A DNA stretch of 64,000 nucleotides from Massospora cicadina (GCA_022478985.1 JAKSZP010004170.1:1-64000), one strand, 5' to 3'. Counted from the stretch's first letter, positions 1-12,989 are shown. Notes: generated by a model not told the origin, from the letters alone. A program made the numbers and translations.

Positions 1-2560
1 AGGGATGACTAACTTATTGGCAGGAAAAATGTGCACACCTTTTTGAGTTTAACCTTAGATGGGGGTAACTTGGTTTTTTTATCACCACTACTTGTCACCC
101 CAGACGCTCAATAGATACAAGATGCTCCAGTAGGCAACTTCAGTCTTTTCTCTGCCCTTTCTCATTTGGCAGCTTCTTAATGATAATTGGAATGCAATCC
201 CCAGTATGGAAAGAATAGATTATTATGACAATTCTTGGTGAACTTGAAAAATAACTGCATGTATATGAGTAAGTCTTAGCTTTGCTGTCCAACAGGATGA
301 CTGGAGCGGATTATACTAGGGGCCCAAGTCAGAAAGCAATAATTAATAGTCCCGTGAGGAATCAGCACAGGAGAGTCCAGTGGTTCTGTACTCTAAAGTG
401 TGATTATGATTATGAGAAATCTTAATTCGCTTCATATGATAGGAGGATATTTTGTTGTAGGGGATCCAGTGTCAACAATAACCAGAATCTTCAACTTGTG
501 CACCACTACCTCAACACAAGTTACAGTAGAGCTAAAGTGAGGGATTGAATAGATCAAATTAGGTATAATAGGCTTATTGAGGATGTAAGGAGTTTTCCTA
601 AAGCAGAATAAGAGGAATTGAAGAATTTAATTTATATATATTATTGGGGATGTCAACTCCATCAGGAGCAGAAACAATGAAGCACATGGGATTTGTAAAA
701 AGATTGAGTAAGTTGTTGAGCCATAGGTTCAACAGCATATGGAGCTTTGCGCACTAGGCTGACGCCTCTTTTTTGCCTCATCTAATTTCTTCTTCTAACA
801 ATGAATCTCTTGGTGATTAGAAAACCCACAATAGGAGAAGTGATCACATTTGGATCAAGGCTTTATATTTTGTTCAATGGAATGAATATGAGGTTGCAAA
901 CCTTTACTAGATAATGGATGACGCATATATGGCTCAGGAAATTCAAAGCTATCTTCCTTCTTGTAAAGGGTTAATCTTAAAAAGCTTATTTACTCCTTGA
1001 AAATTGAGCACAAGGGTCAGTCAAAAAACTGATACCACAACGGCTATTACATCTTCCAAGGTACCCAGTCATGGGAGGCTAAGCCCTGAACTTTATAATA
1101 AGCGGTGAGCAAAGTATGAAAAGGATTCTCATTTCTAGGATGTATGCACATTAAGGCCTGTTTCCTATTAGACAGTGTTGCGACGCTACAAGATTATTTA
1201 ATAAAGGTCCTTCACTTGATACCAGGAAGGACATTTTTTAAGTAAGGCATCACTATGCCTAGGTACTAATGTAAAGGTAGGTCTGATATGTTAACCATTT
1301 TTTCTGTCAATGGCTAGCTTCATGGTCCCTTCAAACTTTAAAAGGAAGGTCTCAATGTCTCTCATACCAGGGATTTACTCTATTTTTAAGTAATGATTTA
1401 AAGAAATTCTTTGGGAGTGGAGATGACGTGTATACTTAAAGTTGAGGTTCTCCTACTTCTGAAGGTTAACATTAAGATTCCATTAATGTAAGTTTGATCA
1501 AGTTTATGCCAAAGGAAATTAAGATCTTCTTAATATTTTCACCCTTTAAAAATATTTTAGAGGTGGAAAATTTTTTTAGATATTCAATGGTGTTGAGGAT
1601 TTTTAATGTCCTGGTCAGCGAGTTTCTTGAATTTGTCCTCTTGTCAATTCTTAAAACTATGAATTTGGGAGGTCACTTGTAAATCATTCATCCAAAGTAG
1701 TTTGATAGTTTAATGACTAGTTATTATGTCAGAACACATTTTCTGCGTAGTGACAATCTTGTTGTGAAGTGCTTTTATTGTCAAGGAAGCATATTGTTTA
1801 CTCCAACTTCCACTCAACTTCCATGAGCCACCCCCCTCAATTTGTAATTCAAAGTATTGATTTACGGATAAATGGTTTTCATCTCAGGATAACCCAATAT
1901 TTAAAGGGTTTCCCATAGTACCTAAGGTTCACTATGGGCCTCTGGGTCCTTATGGGCCTTGAGGCCCTTTAGGGCCTGCAATTACTAGAACAACTATTTG
2001 AAAAGCGTACTTTATAGTTGGTTTAACATTCTCTTTCATTGAGATGGCAGACTTTATCTGTTTATTTCTCAATCCTGGACTTATAATTTTGCTGTATAGT
2101 TATTTGAAAGGGCTAATATTTTAGTCACAGCTGTAGTAATTGACCATATAAGACTGCTGAGGCATTAGAAATTTGCTAAGTAATTCGTTGCAAAGATATT
2201 TACTGACTCCATTATCAATATGTATGATAGATTCTGTAATTCATTTTTTTCTTCAATTATTCATATTAGCTTCTTGATTGTCCCAAAAAAATTTAATGCA
2301 GCCTCATAAAATTCTAGGAGTTAGGAATGGAGCTTCTGGTAAGACTGGATTATTATTGGATATCCATATGATGCAGTACCAAAAGTTTTAATTGATGGTG
2401 AAGATCAGAATGGAAAAACAGTTAGAGGTAAGGATCAGTTTGGGCCACTCCCAATGCAGAGCTTAAGTGGGCGGCAGTGATGTAGATATGCATTATATCA
2501 TCTGCCACTCAGGTGAACAGATTTGATTGGTTCTTTCTTCAGGCTGTAAAGTTCCATACA
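1..2560. other. Unresolved AT-rich relic DNA
   Basis: I see no intact gene. On the minus strand at about 1,925-1,985 a short stretch reads as collagen-like Gly-Pro repeats (GPKGPQGP, stop, GPRGP). A comparable run occurs in the Ty3 gag at 13.8 kb, so this may be gag debris. The rest has stops in every frame and no recognised motif. Confidence 0.3.
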
Positions 2561-2665
2561 GTAAAATTATCACAGTCTTGGCTACTTTAGCTAATTATAT
2601 CTGGATGATCATATTGTCAGGGGCCATATGGGTAGATGTCATTGGTGCTCTAAATTGCAGGGCTC
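2560..2665 (+). repeat. Probable LTR end and primer-binding site
   Basis: The bases ...GATGTCA are followed at 2,642 by TTGGTGCTCTAAATTGCAGG. The same TGGTGCTC start follows the LTR end of the nested element at 40,082 and lies inside the LTRs at 20.64 and 28.59 kb. Seen directly: the LTR-like CA end and the shared primer motif. Inferred: a plus-strand Ty3 element starts here. Its gag cannot be followed downstream; a 61-codon frame at 2,710-2,895 may be a remnant. The 5' limit of the LTR is unknown. Confidence 0.3.
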
Positions 2666-5540
2666 TAATATTTCTACAAATATTTATTCACTGCTGAATT
2701 GGACTCATTTTGGCACAATTATTTATTCTTCATGTAGTTAATGTCATTGCTGCTGGAATTTTTGTCATCAGGATAGTACGTTTTCACCTGGAAGCCTTAG
2801 AAGGTAGTTGGCAGGGAGCAGAAGCTTTAAGTTTTTATAGTTTGTTAACAGGTTCCTTTGAGGATGGATGCTTAATTTTTTATTACCGTCAGTGAGCGTC
2901 CTAGTGGTATATCTGACACTATAGCAAATTTTCACTTTTTTAGTGTAAATTTAGACAAGATATGGTAAAGAGTACATTATTTAGTTAAATGAGGGAGTAT
3001 TTATAGTCTTTAATGAGACACGCTTTATTCATGTTAACATTACCTTGATTGGCAAGATCTTTCCCAAACATTTTGTGAGTTTTGTCCTTACTTTTTTAAA
3101 GAGATCAGATCCTTTGTACTCAACGGGGAAGTTTTGGTACCTATAAGACCCTTTGCAGCCTTGAAATTAAGGTCATATCGATGGATTCATCAGGTAGTGG
3201 TTTCCATTAATCAAAAGTAGTTTTATCAGAAGTTCAGTTCAAATTAAAACTGTTTTGAACTCTGTGTTGCCTAATAACCTATATAAAGGCCTTTCAAAAA
3301 CAAACTCTAACATAAGTATTAAAATAATAGTATTGGTACTAAATTATATAGCTGTCTTGGATAACAATCAATTCCCTCCTTAACTGGCTAATAATAAAAA
3401 TAATTTATAAAACCTTAGAGCCCTTTTTATAGGCTTTGACAATTTAAACTTCTGACAATCTAGCCCATATATACCCCCTGGTCTCCAAAATGATTTATCA
3501 TTTGGTAGAAATGATGTCATATGATGCACAAACATAAATACCAAAAAAAGAGTATGTACCTAACACTGCAAATGACATCCCTGGATGACCCCTTTTATAC
3601 CTTTATATTTCACTTGTAAATGATGTTAAAAAACAATATTTTATTTTAAGAGAGTTTCCCCATATAGATGACATCATCCAACGAGGGCTTTACCAAATTG
3701 GGAAGCAAAGTAAGATTTAAAATGTAATTGGTGGCTTGGAACAGTCCACCATAAATATCTGCAAGAGCCAAGTGTTAAAAAGCGGTCACTAAACAGGTTC
3801 ATGAAGGTTTATTTATTAACTAGTACAGCTTCCTGTATGATGACAGGAATAAATAATCTGAGTTTGCAACAGTTCAGCCAAAGCTTTACCTTTGTTATAC
3901 TATAGTAAACATGCACTTCCGTCCTACACAACTAACAAATTTACTAGCAAAATCTAGTGAGACCAAGAACAAGATAATTTTTATTAAGGAAATAATTTCA
4001 TATTTATAGGTTATTTCTGACAAATTAACGATCTCTTATTAAAATCATTGGCATCAGTCACTGAATTGCTTTTATCCATCATTATGTAGCATTCAACATA
4101 ATATTGATCAAAACTTCCCTCATCTTGACTTCCAAGTATAGGCAAACTTTGCCCTAAAGTCTAATAAGTTAAACTAATAGGGATTATCCATAATGACTCA
4201 GGGGAATTCTAAGCATCAAAAAATTAAACCTAGTAGTCATGGGACTACTGGTAGACATGGAATCATGGGCAGACTTGTGCTTTGGGAAGGAATAAAGGGT
4301 TGGTTAAAATGTTGTCAATTCACAAGTCAATAATGTTCTCATCATTTGTTTTCTTGCTAGCTTGCTATATGCTCAATCTGAGTCGCTTTGGGGCACACCG
4401 GATGACCCAGGTATTGGAGAAGTGGGCTGCTTGGGCGCTGGTGGAGTTTATCAATATTCAAATGGTTGCTAATGTCTAAGTTTTTTGCCATTTCTTTGAT
4501 TCTAGTCTCAAATGATAGGCCTAGTGACGCTTTGCATAGGATTTGATGGTTTTCAGTTTGAAATTTTTGGTTCAAGTTTTATCCCAATTTTTAGGTTAGA
4601 GCATTTCAAATTTTTGAGTTCAAATGTTGTTATTATATTCTGTGAGTGCTTCTGGTACTTGGAATTGGTGTTATTGGAGAGATTTAGTTCTGAGGATCAC
4701 AACACACTTTGTATTTTCGCAATCAGATTTGTAGTTCCAAAGATATTTAAGTTTTAGTGGAGAAATTTAGAAATTTTTGGCGCAAAAACACCCACACGCA
4801 GACAAAGCCTAGAGGCGACTGAGGTCAGTTGTCAAAATTCTCAGTACTATTGGTGGAAGGGGGCCGAATGACTCAATCACCTGACACCTAGTTTGCTGGG
4901 ATTGGTTGAGCAGTTCATGAAATAGTGGTATGCTGAAAGTACATTGAAACATAATGGTAAAATTTTTATGAAATGTGTGGGTAAGACAATACATTCTTAT
5001 GGATCCTATGTCAAAAACCATAATTGCTAATTTAAAGCTCCTTCTTGGGAGCCTGAAAAGTCATTGACATACTATTAAATAATCAGGTACTAAGTTGGAG
5101 CTTCCTTCATGGAAGCCTAAAATTCATCAACACTAATATAAAAAATTGGTGATCAATCCCACATAAAACACTAGTATCAAAACATATTGTGAAAAGAATA
5201 ATCTGGGTAAAATTTCAACAACCAAGGAGCCACAGGAACCACAATTGGGCTCAGAACAACATACATGCAATTACAACCACACAAGAAAACCATATATAAC
5301 TTGCGGAAAAACCCAGAAGATCAGATAGAATAAGGGAATTGGGATCTTACAACTTTAAAACCAGGTTTAAAAAAGGATCGCCTTATGCAAAGAACCTAAA
5401 TGGTTATCTATAAGCCCAACTTTAAGCACCCCAAGTTCACCATTAATATGTACCTCTGTATAATTTTTAAACTTATAACTTTTTTCAACAATCCTTTTTA
5501 TTGCTGTTTTATCTGGTGATGATAACGCCATGTACCATAA
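2666..5540. other. No recognisable gene; two small hairpins
   Basis: Short open frames (60-81 codons) overlap one another on both strands and none resembles a known family. At 5,038-5,053 and 5,098-5,114 two similar short inverted repeats (GCTCCTTCTTGGGAGC and GCTTCCTTCATGGAAGC) occur about 60 bp apart, each followed by related bases, which suggests a small ancient tandem duplication. Confidence 0.3.
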
Positions 5541-8500
5541 GGAAAACTTAAAAAGTTTGGGACTTATACTGAATTACAGAAAGAGGTCGAGAGAGACTTA
5601 GTTGTACTTAGAAGATTCCAGCGTCAAGATTTCAAGGCTTTAACACAGTTGTACACGCTTGAAACGCGAGTATAAAGTCTATTTACAGGAGTATAAGGTT
5701 CTGAAAAAATGAACAGTGATGCACCCTTGTAATCAAGCAAATAACTTAGTACAACTGGCTCAACCCTTTCAATAAGAAACCCCTGAGAGAGCGATCCAGT
5801 TTAGCAATATAAGATACTTATTGCAGGTGGCACCACCGAGCAATTATAGAGAGTTCTATAATATACCTATGGAAGTGTACCATGAAGAGAAACTTAGAAG
5901 AAAGAAAATTGGAGAGTATATCAAAATTAAATATTAAGTTGAAGCAGCAAGTAGCTCACTTGATGAGTGAGCAAGCAAAAATCAGATCACCACTATAGTT
6001 AGGAAGAGGAATCTAGCCTTGAATCATTTAAAAACAAAGTTTTTTTCTAAGAGAGTGTACTAAGAAACTGTACAAAGTTTAAACACAATGCATAACACGC
6101 TATAAAGCCACAATTCCCAGTTGGATCACTTAAGACAATATATATGGCTTTAAAGTTATGCATCTTCCTCCATTTAGACCGCTACCTGCCTTGTGAGAAT
6201 GTACTAACAGCTTTGACCCAACATCAATGGGTTTAGAACCTACTGACAAATTTAATCTGAAGAAGATCTCAATTTGTTTGTACTTTAAGCCCAGTTCAAT
6301 TTTATCAAGGGAGCTAAAGCTGGATTTATTCGGTTATTAAAGAATAGAATATATGGTGCCAGCAACAAGCAGAAAAGGCATTTTCAGGGATACATGACTA
6401 GAGAAGCACAGGAGGTTCTTAGATAAACTCTTTAACCCCACAGGCCTAGGCCAAAGTCAAGTAAATTATAATTGCAAGTCTGGAAGTGCACAGGATGTTA
6501 AGGACATGAAGAAAGAGTTTTATAATTTGCAAATGAGGATGTCTGAGTCAGTTATAAAAATGGGGACTGTTATTAATTAAGACCTAACAGGTTTAGAAAG
6601 TGCCTTGAATATAGTCAACATGAAAAACGTTTTGCTTAGATCACTCAAATCACACTCTCAACTCCCAAAGCATATGACCTTGATTAGTAACCTGCCAAAT
6701 CCTAAAAGCGACTAAGGAGGCCTTAATTGACATCAAGACCGCTCATAAAACTGAGTCAATACATTAGAAAATTATCAGCAATGCCTACCCAACTGAAAGA
6801 CTAATTCCATTCTTAAAGCCGCGAGGTAAGCCTAAGATGAAGCTTACCAACCAGTTGAATAAAAGTACCTAAAATCCGCAAATCTCGCATGTAACAACTG
6901 TCAGCAAGAATGTACATCCGGAAAAATTGTCTTAAGATAAGAAAATAAAGAAGGAAGAACTAAAAGAAGAGATTATTGGATTAGTCAATTGGGTCAAACA
7001 ACACTAATGGAATTGATGAAGATGAACCTGGTTTGAGAGTTGAATTAGGATACTATGTCATCAGAGTCCTAAGTGAAGTGGTTATGCCCGCCTACCTAAG
7101 ACCATACCAAGTTATTTTTGAGCTCTCATATCAGTCTTAGTTTTATCAATCTTCCAAGCCCACTCAGATCATAGACAGTTTATTGGATGACAAGAAATCA
7201 GTGAAAACTACATCAAGAAGATTTTATTGGAGCCTGAGATTCACTTGAGGCTTGCAAGGAGTCTCACCTTCCTGAAAAGTCAGGAGAATTCAGCCAAACA
7301 GTCAGTACAATACTTATGTGAGCTTAACTATTGGCAAAAATATTATAAAGGTGTAAGTTAGTATGCAAAAATTTAAATGTTAGCAGTACTGGATACTAGC
7401 GCACCAGTCATCAATTTATCTTAAAAGATCATGAAGAGATTTAAGTTTTTACTGGAAATCATTTATCATTCCTAGGCCAGAACTGCTGGTTCTGGTTCAA
7501 CCAAAGATAGGACTTATTTCATATCACTTTTGCAAACTGGACGAATAGTCTTGCCTTCTCTAACTGTCATACATGAGAACGACCATTATGCTCTCTTATA
7601 GAAATGAGTTCTTGATTGTGTATGTAGAAATCATTGACTTTATTAAGAGTATTTATTTTACTTAACTACTAGATGTCACTTGAGATTTAAGATGATGAGA
7701 AGAAGGAACGAAAGTAGCAAGCATTTGTAGTCAAAACCAATCTTTTTTATTTATTCTTTCAGTTACATATCAGATAAATACAGAACAGCTACCACTGAAA
7801 GTATAAGCTGAGTCTGATTTGCCATTGTACGCCTATGAGGAGATGGACTTAGTACATGGAGAACAGAAGATTATTCCGGTCAACATCAGTAATGATACAA
7901 GGGAACAAACAATGCTAAAGATCTATTGTTTCCAAAAGAGTAAGAGCAGGAACTTATAATGATACCTACCTCTTACAAATTAATCAAATCAAGAAATTAA
8001 AGCACTAATTGGGAACAGTGTGAAGCAAACATCTAGAATAAAGAAATGTCATATCATAGTAAAAGCAAAGATTTATTGCTATGCCAACGTTTTATCAGTT
8101 CATGAAATTTTCCAGCATTAATATTGGAATGCAAGAGCCAACTACATAAGATGAACATGAAACAACAAACTTTTGGATTATTAATAAGTTATATCCAGCA
8201 GTGAACCCACTGATAATGGACTTTTCAAGGGAAAAGTTCACAAAAATATCATAAAATTACCATATAATCTTAAATAAAACCTTACTGCTCATCCAAAAGT
8301 GAGAAGTAATCGTTCCCAAAGAACTACAACAACATATGGATGCAGGCTTGGTACGTACCTTTAAGAGTACCTGGGTGTCTCCCCAAATACTAGTGTGAAA
8401 GAAGTTGGAAACCACTTAATATCATGGATTACAGAAGACTTTACGACCTAACTAAAGAAGATTTGTACTCAATACTGTACATTGAAGATGCATTTAAATG

Positions 8501-8645
8501 TCTTATAGGATAGCACTATTCTCAGCATTGGACGCAAGAGAATATCCTCATATGAATCTGTCACTAAAAGTCCAGGAGAAGTATGTTCTGAAAAACCAGC
8601 TTTAGTGCGTAGCAAATGCAAACTACTGCACAGGTTTATAGTTTC
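5540..8645 (+). pseudogene. Ty3-type gag-protease-RT relic
   Basis: A decayed plus-strand retrotransposon. A retropepsin-like LDTSA motif lies near 7,390. RT motifs follow at about 8,305-8,600: VPKELQQHMDAGLVR, STWVSP, then DYRRLYDLTKEDLY read across frameshifts, then FSALDAREYPHMNLS, which corresponds to the usual catalytic-Asp block before GYHQ. The reading breaks off after VQEKYVL, before the YxDD box, and no RNase H or integrase follows in the same orientation. Sequence upstream (5.5-7.3 kb) is Lys/Glu-rich and probably gag. Ty3-type is favoured over copia because of the RT motif order. Many stops and frameshifts make it inactive. Confidence 0.55.
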
Positions 8646-9380
8646 TCCTTAAAAACATATAAATTTCCTTATTGCACGACCTCTGTCCCCTAATAAATCC
8701 ATTCTCACAAATTCCTATATAAAGCTACATGATAACAAAATTCCTAAATTCCTGTATAGTGAATCCCTACTACAATAACAACATCCAAAAATCTAGGTAA
8801 ATTTTGGCTAAAGGTGAGTTAATATTAGGATAAAAATGAAAAAAATTAAAGTCAATCTCCTAACCACAGAACAGAGAAGTCCTGGTTTTTAGGTCTTTAT
8901 CATTAAGAAGTACAATTGGTACAATGGGTGTATATGCACAAGCATACCCATTTATGGGAAAAACCAATTTAAGAATAAAAATGCCGAATGACAACTTTAA
9001 ATGACTTGGAATTCCAAAAGATGGTACAGATAGTAGTCTCTTTAATAATTCAAATGTTTGTGTTCATTCTTGTTATGTCCAAATAATAAAAAATAATGAC
9101 AAGTTAGGTTTCAAAGTTAACGCAACATTTTTTACAACACTTTTCTATTGATTTGACACTTTTTTGAATAACTATCCAAGAAGTTTAAATTCCTAGTAGG
9201 GTTTCAGGAACTTTGTGTGAGCCTTATTGATAATTATTCATTAGATAGGTGCTTAATGATATAGACTTTTAAGGGAAAGCGCTCTAAGATTAATCCAGTC
9301 CTTTACCAAAGCATTGACATTTTATGTGATATATTAATCCCATATGAGTCACATTATGATACCTGGTCAATTCAATAACC
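8646..9380. other. AT-rich spacer without a gene
   Basis: Stops in all frames. It may hold the 3' LTR debris of one of the neighbouring elements, but I could not pair it with any other LTR in the window. Confidence 0.3.
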
Positions 9381-9842
9381 TGTGTAAAGCTCCTCAATGC
9401 ATATCATTCTGGGGTTTCTGATTAATTATTTATAGTTAAAACATCCAATAAACTTTGTGTTAAAGCTCAATTAAAGCCTTAAACAATTGGTCAAAGTATA
9501 CTTCAGGCTAAATTTCATCCTTATCTTCTAAAATGGATTGCAAAAATGGAGGCAAAGCTCGTTGCTGACTATAGAGAAGTTGAGAGGGTGTGAACCCTGT
9601 GGTATGATAGCCAGTGTTGTAGACAAATATTTTTGGACTGACATAATGAGTCCACTGGGATGGTGAGTGGCAGCAAACTTGCGGTAGACTTGCTCTAAGG
9701 TTCTATTGACCCTCTTTACAGTCTATTAGCCTCTGTGTAGTATTTTGCAGGTAGGGCCCTCTAATTTACATGATTTTGTTTTTGTTCAGAGATTATCCTA
9801 GATGTAAAATTGGTATTATTGTACATTAAAATAACTCGTGGA

Positions 9843-9856
9843 CACCCATGCCTAGG
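9843..9856 (+). repeat. Target-site duplication, left copy
   Basis: CACCCATGCCTAGG; it matches 10,096-10,109 at 13 of 14 bases and flanks the retroposon between them. Confidence 0.7.
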
Positions 9857-10095
9857 GCCATATGCCACTGGCTCCAACTCCTATGCTGTCCACCATGGTC
9901 TTCCAGCTAAAGCGGGCGCTGGACAAAAGTTTTCTCAAAGCATCCTCACCTTCTGATATGGCTTCCTAAGCTGATAACTTAGGGGCTATATTAATTTTTT
10001 TCATTTTCTAATAATCCCTTAATTTACTCATTTACAAATAAAGATAAGTGGCGGCTCCCCCGTTTGGGTTGTGCACAACTAGTGCTACAAAAAGG
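9857..10095 (+). mobile_element. 5'-truncated retroposon with coding 3' end
   Basis: A 239-bp insertion in the integrase relic, flanked by 14-bp target duplications with one mismatch. It begins inside an open frame that reads MPLAPTPMLSTMVFQLKRAL, then LDKSFLKASSPSDMAS and a stop near 9,970. About 100 bp of 3' UTR follows, containing GGCGGCTCCCCCGTTTGGGT and ending CTAGTGCTACAAAAA. The same C-terminus and tail are found on the minus strand at 12,990-13,278, and a related C-terminus at 53.85 kb. Variable 5' truncation, a constant 3' end and an A-run inside target duplications are the marks of LINE-type retrotransposition. The protein family is not recognised. Confidence 0.7.
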
Positions 10096-11324
10096 CATCC
10101 ATGCCTAGGAATTATATGCTTCATGATGAATTTAGATCTAGTGACTGCTTTAACATTGCGAAGGGGTTAAACCTTGACCCACTTAATCAAGTGGCTGATG
10201 GCCACAACCTTATACCAGTGATTTAGTTGCTGACAGGCAAAGTTCTAATAAAATCAAATAAAGATAATATGACAATTCCAGTTGGCCTTATTTATTTGAT
10301 GCGTGATGGAGTCCTTGAAGGGCTGTTTTGATTAACATTCTTGACACTCCATTAAAATTTCTCATATTAAATCTCATGGAATCCCAGTGGTAGCTTTGGT
10401 AAAACAAATTCAGATCTTATTAATCCACCATGACCAACGATCTGGTAAGCTTGCATAATTATTGACTGCCTTATGGATGGTCTGGTTACAGCCATCTTTG
10501 ACCATCACTTCCTATTTTGTAAGTATACCACGACAACTTTCTGTGTTCTGTAATTAATTCAAGATGCGCCTAATGATAGGCTGTTCATCATCATACTTGA
10601 AGGACTTCATTTTCTCAAGAAGTTAGTCTGTAGATGGAGAAAACGCTGGTATAATAGCAACTAGGAAATTACAATGGCATTTTGATGAGAGGATCTTGAT
10701 TGATGTATTCTTTTATAGCTGTAAGCCTGAATCTTCAATTCGCATCTAGCTAAATGTCCTTTAGGCTCCATAAGGTTGCATGGCCATCACAAGGAGGGTT
10801 AATGACGATTTTGAAACTTAGTAACATGAAGATAAACGCGGAATTGTTTACAAGCAAAAATGTTGGCTAAACACTATATTCCGTTGCTCAAGTTTCTCTC
10901 CTGCTTAGTGCGGGCATGACTGAAAAGTTAACCAGATGTTTCGCCCTGTGTTTTGTCACATTGTGATAGCACCGCTCAACTTGCCGTTAAGTAAAAGTAA
11001 GATTGAACAATAAAAAGCAGTCTAACTAGGGTAAAAAATGGTGCTCAGTTTAGAGTTGCTTTTTACTTGGTGAAGGCATCCTTGCATTTTGTAGACACTT
11101 GAAGGCCACTACGTTTCTTGTTAAATGGAACAAGGGATCATCTAATTGTGCAAGTTCTTTAATGAATTGACAGAAGGCTACTACCATTTCTATAAAAACC
11201 TGTATATCACATTATTCTCAGGGCTTTTCATCCAGTTTATAGCATTAAGCTTTTGGGTTTGGAGGTGTATCCCTCAAGTATTAACGATGTGACCCAGGAA
11301 CATCATTTGATTCTTATAAAATTG

Positions 11325-11341
11325 AAACTTGCTGAGGTTTA
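11325..11341 (+). repeat. Target-site duplication of SINE 1 (left)
   Basis: AAACTTGCTGAGGTTTA is repeated exactly at 11,631-11,647; 17 of 17 bases match. Confidence 0.9.
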
Positions 11342-11630
11342 GGGGGTGGAAGGCGAATTGGTAAGGGTATACAGCTACCAACCTGAAGGTTGTGGGTTCA
11401 ATTCCCGCCCTTCGCACATCAATCAGGGTGCCAGCCAAAGGAAGCTATTGGTGGTTAGTAGGTCTAATAACATGAAAACCTTACTCATGATGTAACCAGA
11501 AAAATTTGAGTCCCAATCCAGAGGTGGAAAAACTTTCTTCAATGGAGTTGACCCTGTTCAGGTTTCATGTCATTTCTTTCTTTCAGTAATGCCTGTCCCC
11601 TAGTTGGCTTGCCTCAGTTAAATAAAACAA
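11342..11630 (+). mobile_element. tRNA-derived SINE 1
   Basis: A 289-bp insertion bounded by perfect 17-bp duplications. The head (11,342-11,416) is tRNA-like. It has a D-arm/A-box-like GGCGAATTGGTAAGG, an anticodon-like arm CAACCTGAAGGTTG, and a T arm GTGGGTTCAATTCCCGC that contains a canonical B box (GGTTCAATTCC), followed by CCTTCGCA. These would be internal Pol III promoter elements. The body is not recognised. The tail reads CTGTCCCCTAGTTGGC, then TTGCCTCAGTTAAATAAAAC and an A-rich end, and closely resembles the 3' ends of both LINEs here. The exact duplication suggests it is younger than its host pol relic. It is not a functional tRNA gene. Confidence 0.88.
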
Positions 11631-12769
11631 AAACTTGCTGAGGTTTACCTCCAGCTGAGCCTTGGCTTCTTACTTATAGACTTCCTTTTTGGAATAAATG
11701 TAGTGTAAAGGTGGAAAGAGCACATTGATGTCATCAAGGTATATTAAAATTTAGCTCAACTCCAAATCACCTAATTTGTGTCCATAGATCTCTGGAAGGT
11801 GTCAGGTGCTTTGAACAGACCTTAGTGGCACGCAAAAGGTTGATGTAACTCGTAGGTGAGATAATGGCGCTTTTACTGCTCTTCTTTTGGCAGGTCGATC
11901 TGTTAATACCAATGATGAGGTCAAAGAAGTGAAATGCTTAGCACCTCCTACCCAAACATAGATTCTGTCTATACACGTCAAGGGTACAATTTTATATTAA
12001 TAAATTTATCTAATCGTTAATAATCAATCACTACTTAATTGGAGCCATCCTTCTTCAAAATGATAAGTACAGGGCAGGCTCAAATACTAAAAGATGATAT
12101 AATCATTCCTTGCAATTATAGTCATACAAGTTCTTTTCATATGATTTTTTGCTGGCTCAGCTATGCCAAATAGTCTGTCAGTGTATTGAATAGGCATCCC
12201 CAGAGTCAATGTGGTGAAATATTCCTTTAGCACACCATAAATCTCAACGCTGGTCACAAATATTTGCGCGTACTTCTTTATTGAAGCCAGATTGTCAGGA
12301 TTTGAGATGATTAGAGAGTAAAAATCTCTACTCCAGCATGGAGCCTCAAGAGTTTTTCTCACAAGCCAGAATAAACAAAACCTTAAACCAAAGGCACTAT
12401 TATGAATTTAAATTAGAATGCATCAAGCAGATGAGAACCAATTGAGACACCTTTAGCAATACCATCCCCGCTTCCTAAATATTGAGAGGCATGGCCCCCA
12501 ACGCTGCAGTCACAAGTATATTGCAGAACAATGAGGGTGCCAACCAGGAGGTCAATCTGGAAGGCATTGAAAGATCATGATCATACTGAGCCACAAAGAT
12601 ACCCAATGCACCATGTTCTACACGCTTTATAAAAATCAACGCTTTTTAACTTAAAGGATTGGTTTATATTCTCCCCATCTTTTCATTTTTTGACCTCACT
12701 GCTAGTTTACAGCTTTGAGCCCATTTCGAACTTTGGTGTCATTCAAGAAAAATGTTACGCTAATAAAAG

Positions 12770-12788
12770 TGGTGCTCAATACAGGGGG
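12770..12788 (+). other. Primer-binding site of a plus-strand Ty3 element
   Basis: TGGTGCTCAATACAGGGGG follows an LTR-like end (CTAATAAAAG). It differs from the site at 40,086-40,103 by one base in the first 16. It opens the region that leads into the gag at 13.6-15.07 kb. The LTR itself, to the left, could not be delimited. Confidence 0.5.
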
Positions 12789-12989
12789 CTCCAAGCTTTT
12801 GAAGTTTAAACATCTATTTTGAACAAGGGAGAGTAATAGCAGTTAAGAAACAACCGTTGATTGTTCAAGAAGTATCAACCTATGATTATTACTTCATGAT
12901 ACATGATACTACTCATGCAGACTAAAAGCTTAGAGTTTCGGCCAAATTCCATTTCACTCTACCTTCCATTGATGGTAATCAGTGCCAAC

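Larger units (their letters stand above)
9380..12700 (-). pseudogene. Ty3-type pol relic (RT, integrase)
   Basis: Minus-strand pol, broken by stops and by two later insertions. RT: the block IKKKDGS/VIDY lies at about 12,010-12,060 and the catalytic YLDD box (IYLDDINVLF) at about 11,725-11,745. Integrase: RVNRTLEQVYRKFAA (about 9,675-9,720) is the catalytic-Glu helix of a Ty3 integrase, followed by TGYHTTGFTPSQLLYSQQ (about 9,560-9,610), the usual sequence after it, and a C-terminal part ending near 9,430. A frame at 12,087-12,362 is probably the protease-RT linker. The tRNA-SINE at 11,342 interrupts the part just downstream of the RT palm, and the retroposon at 9,857 interrupts the integrase core. 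Confidence 0.65.

Noticed and set aside
4282..5021. Overlapping open frames on both strands
   Set aside because: They overlap one another on opposite strands and show no motif; I regard them as chance.
11342..11416. Possible functional tRNA gene
   Set aside because: The acceptor stem pairs poorly, and the sequence is the head of a 289-bp insertion with target duplications, so it is a SINE head.
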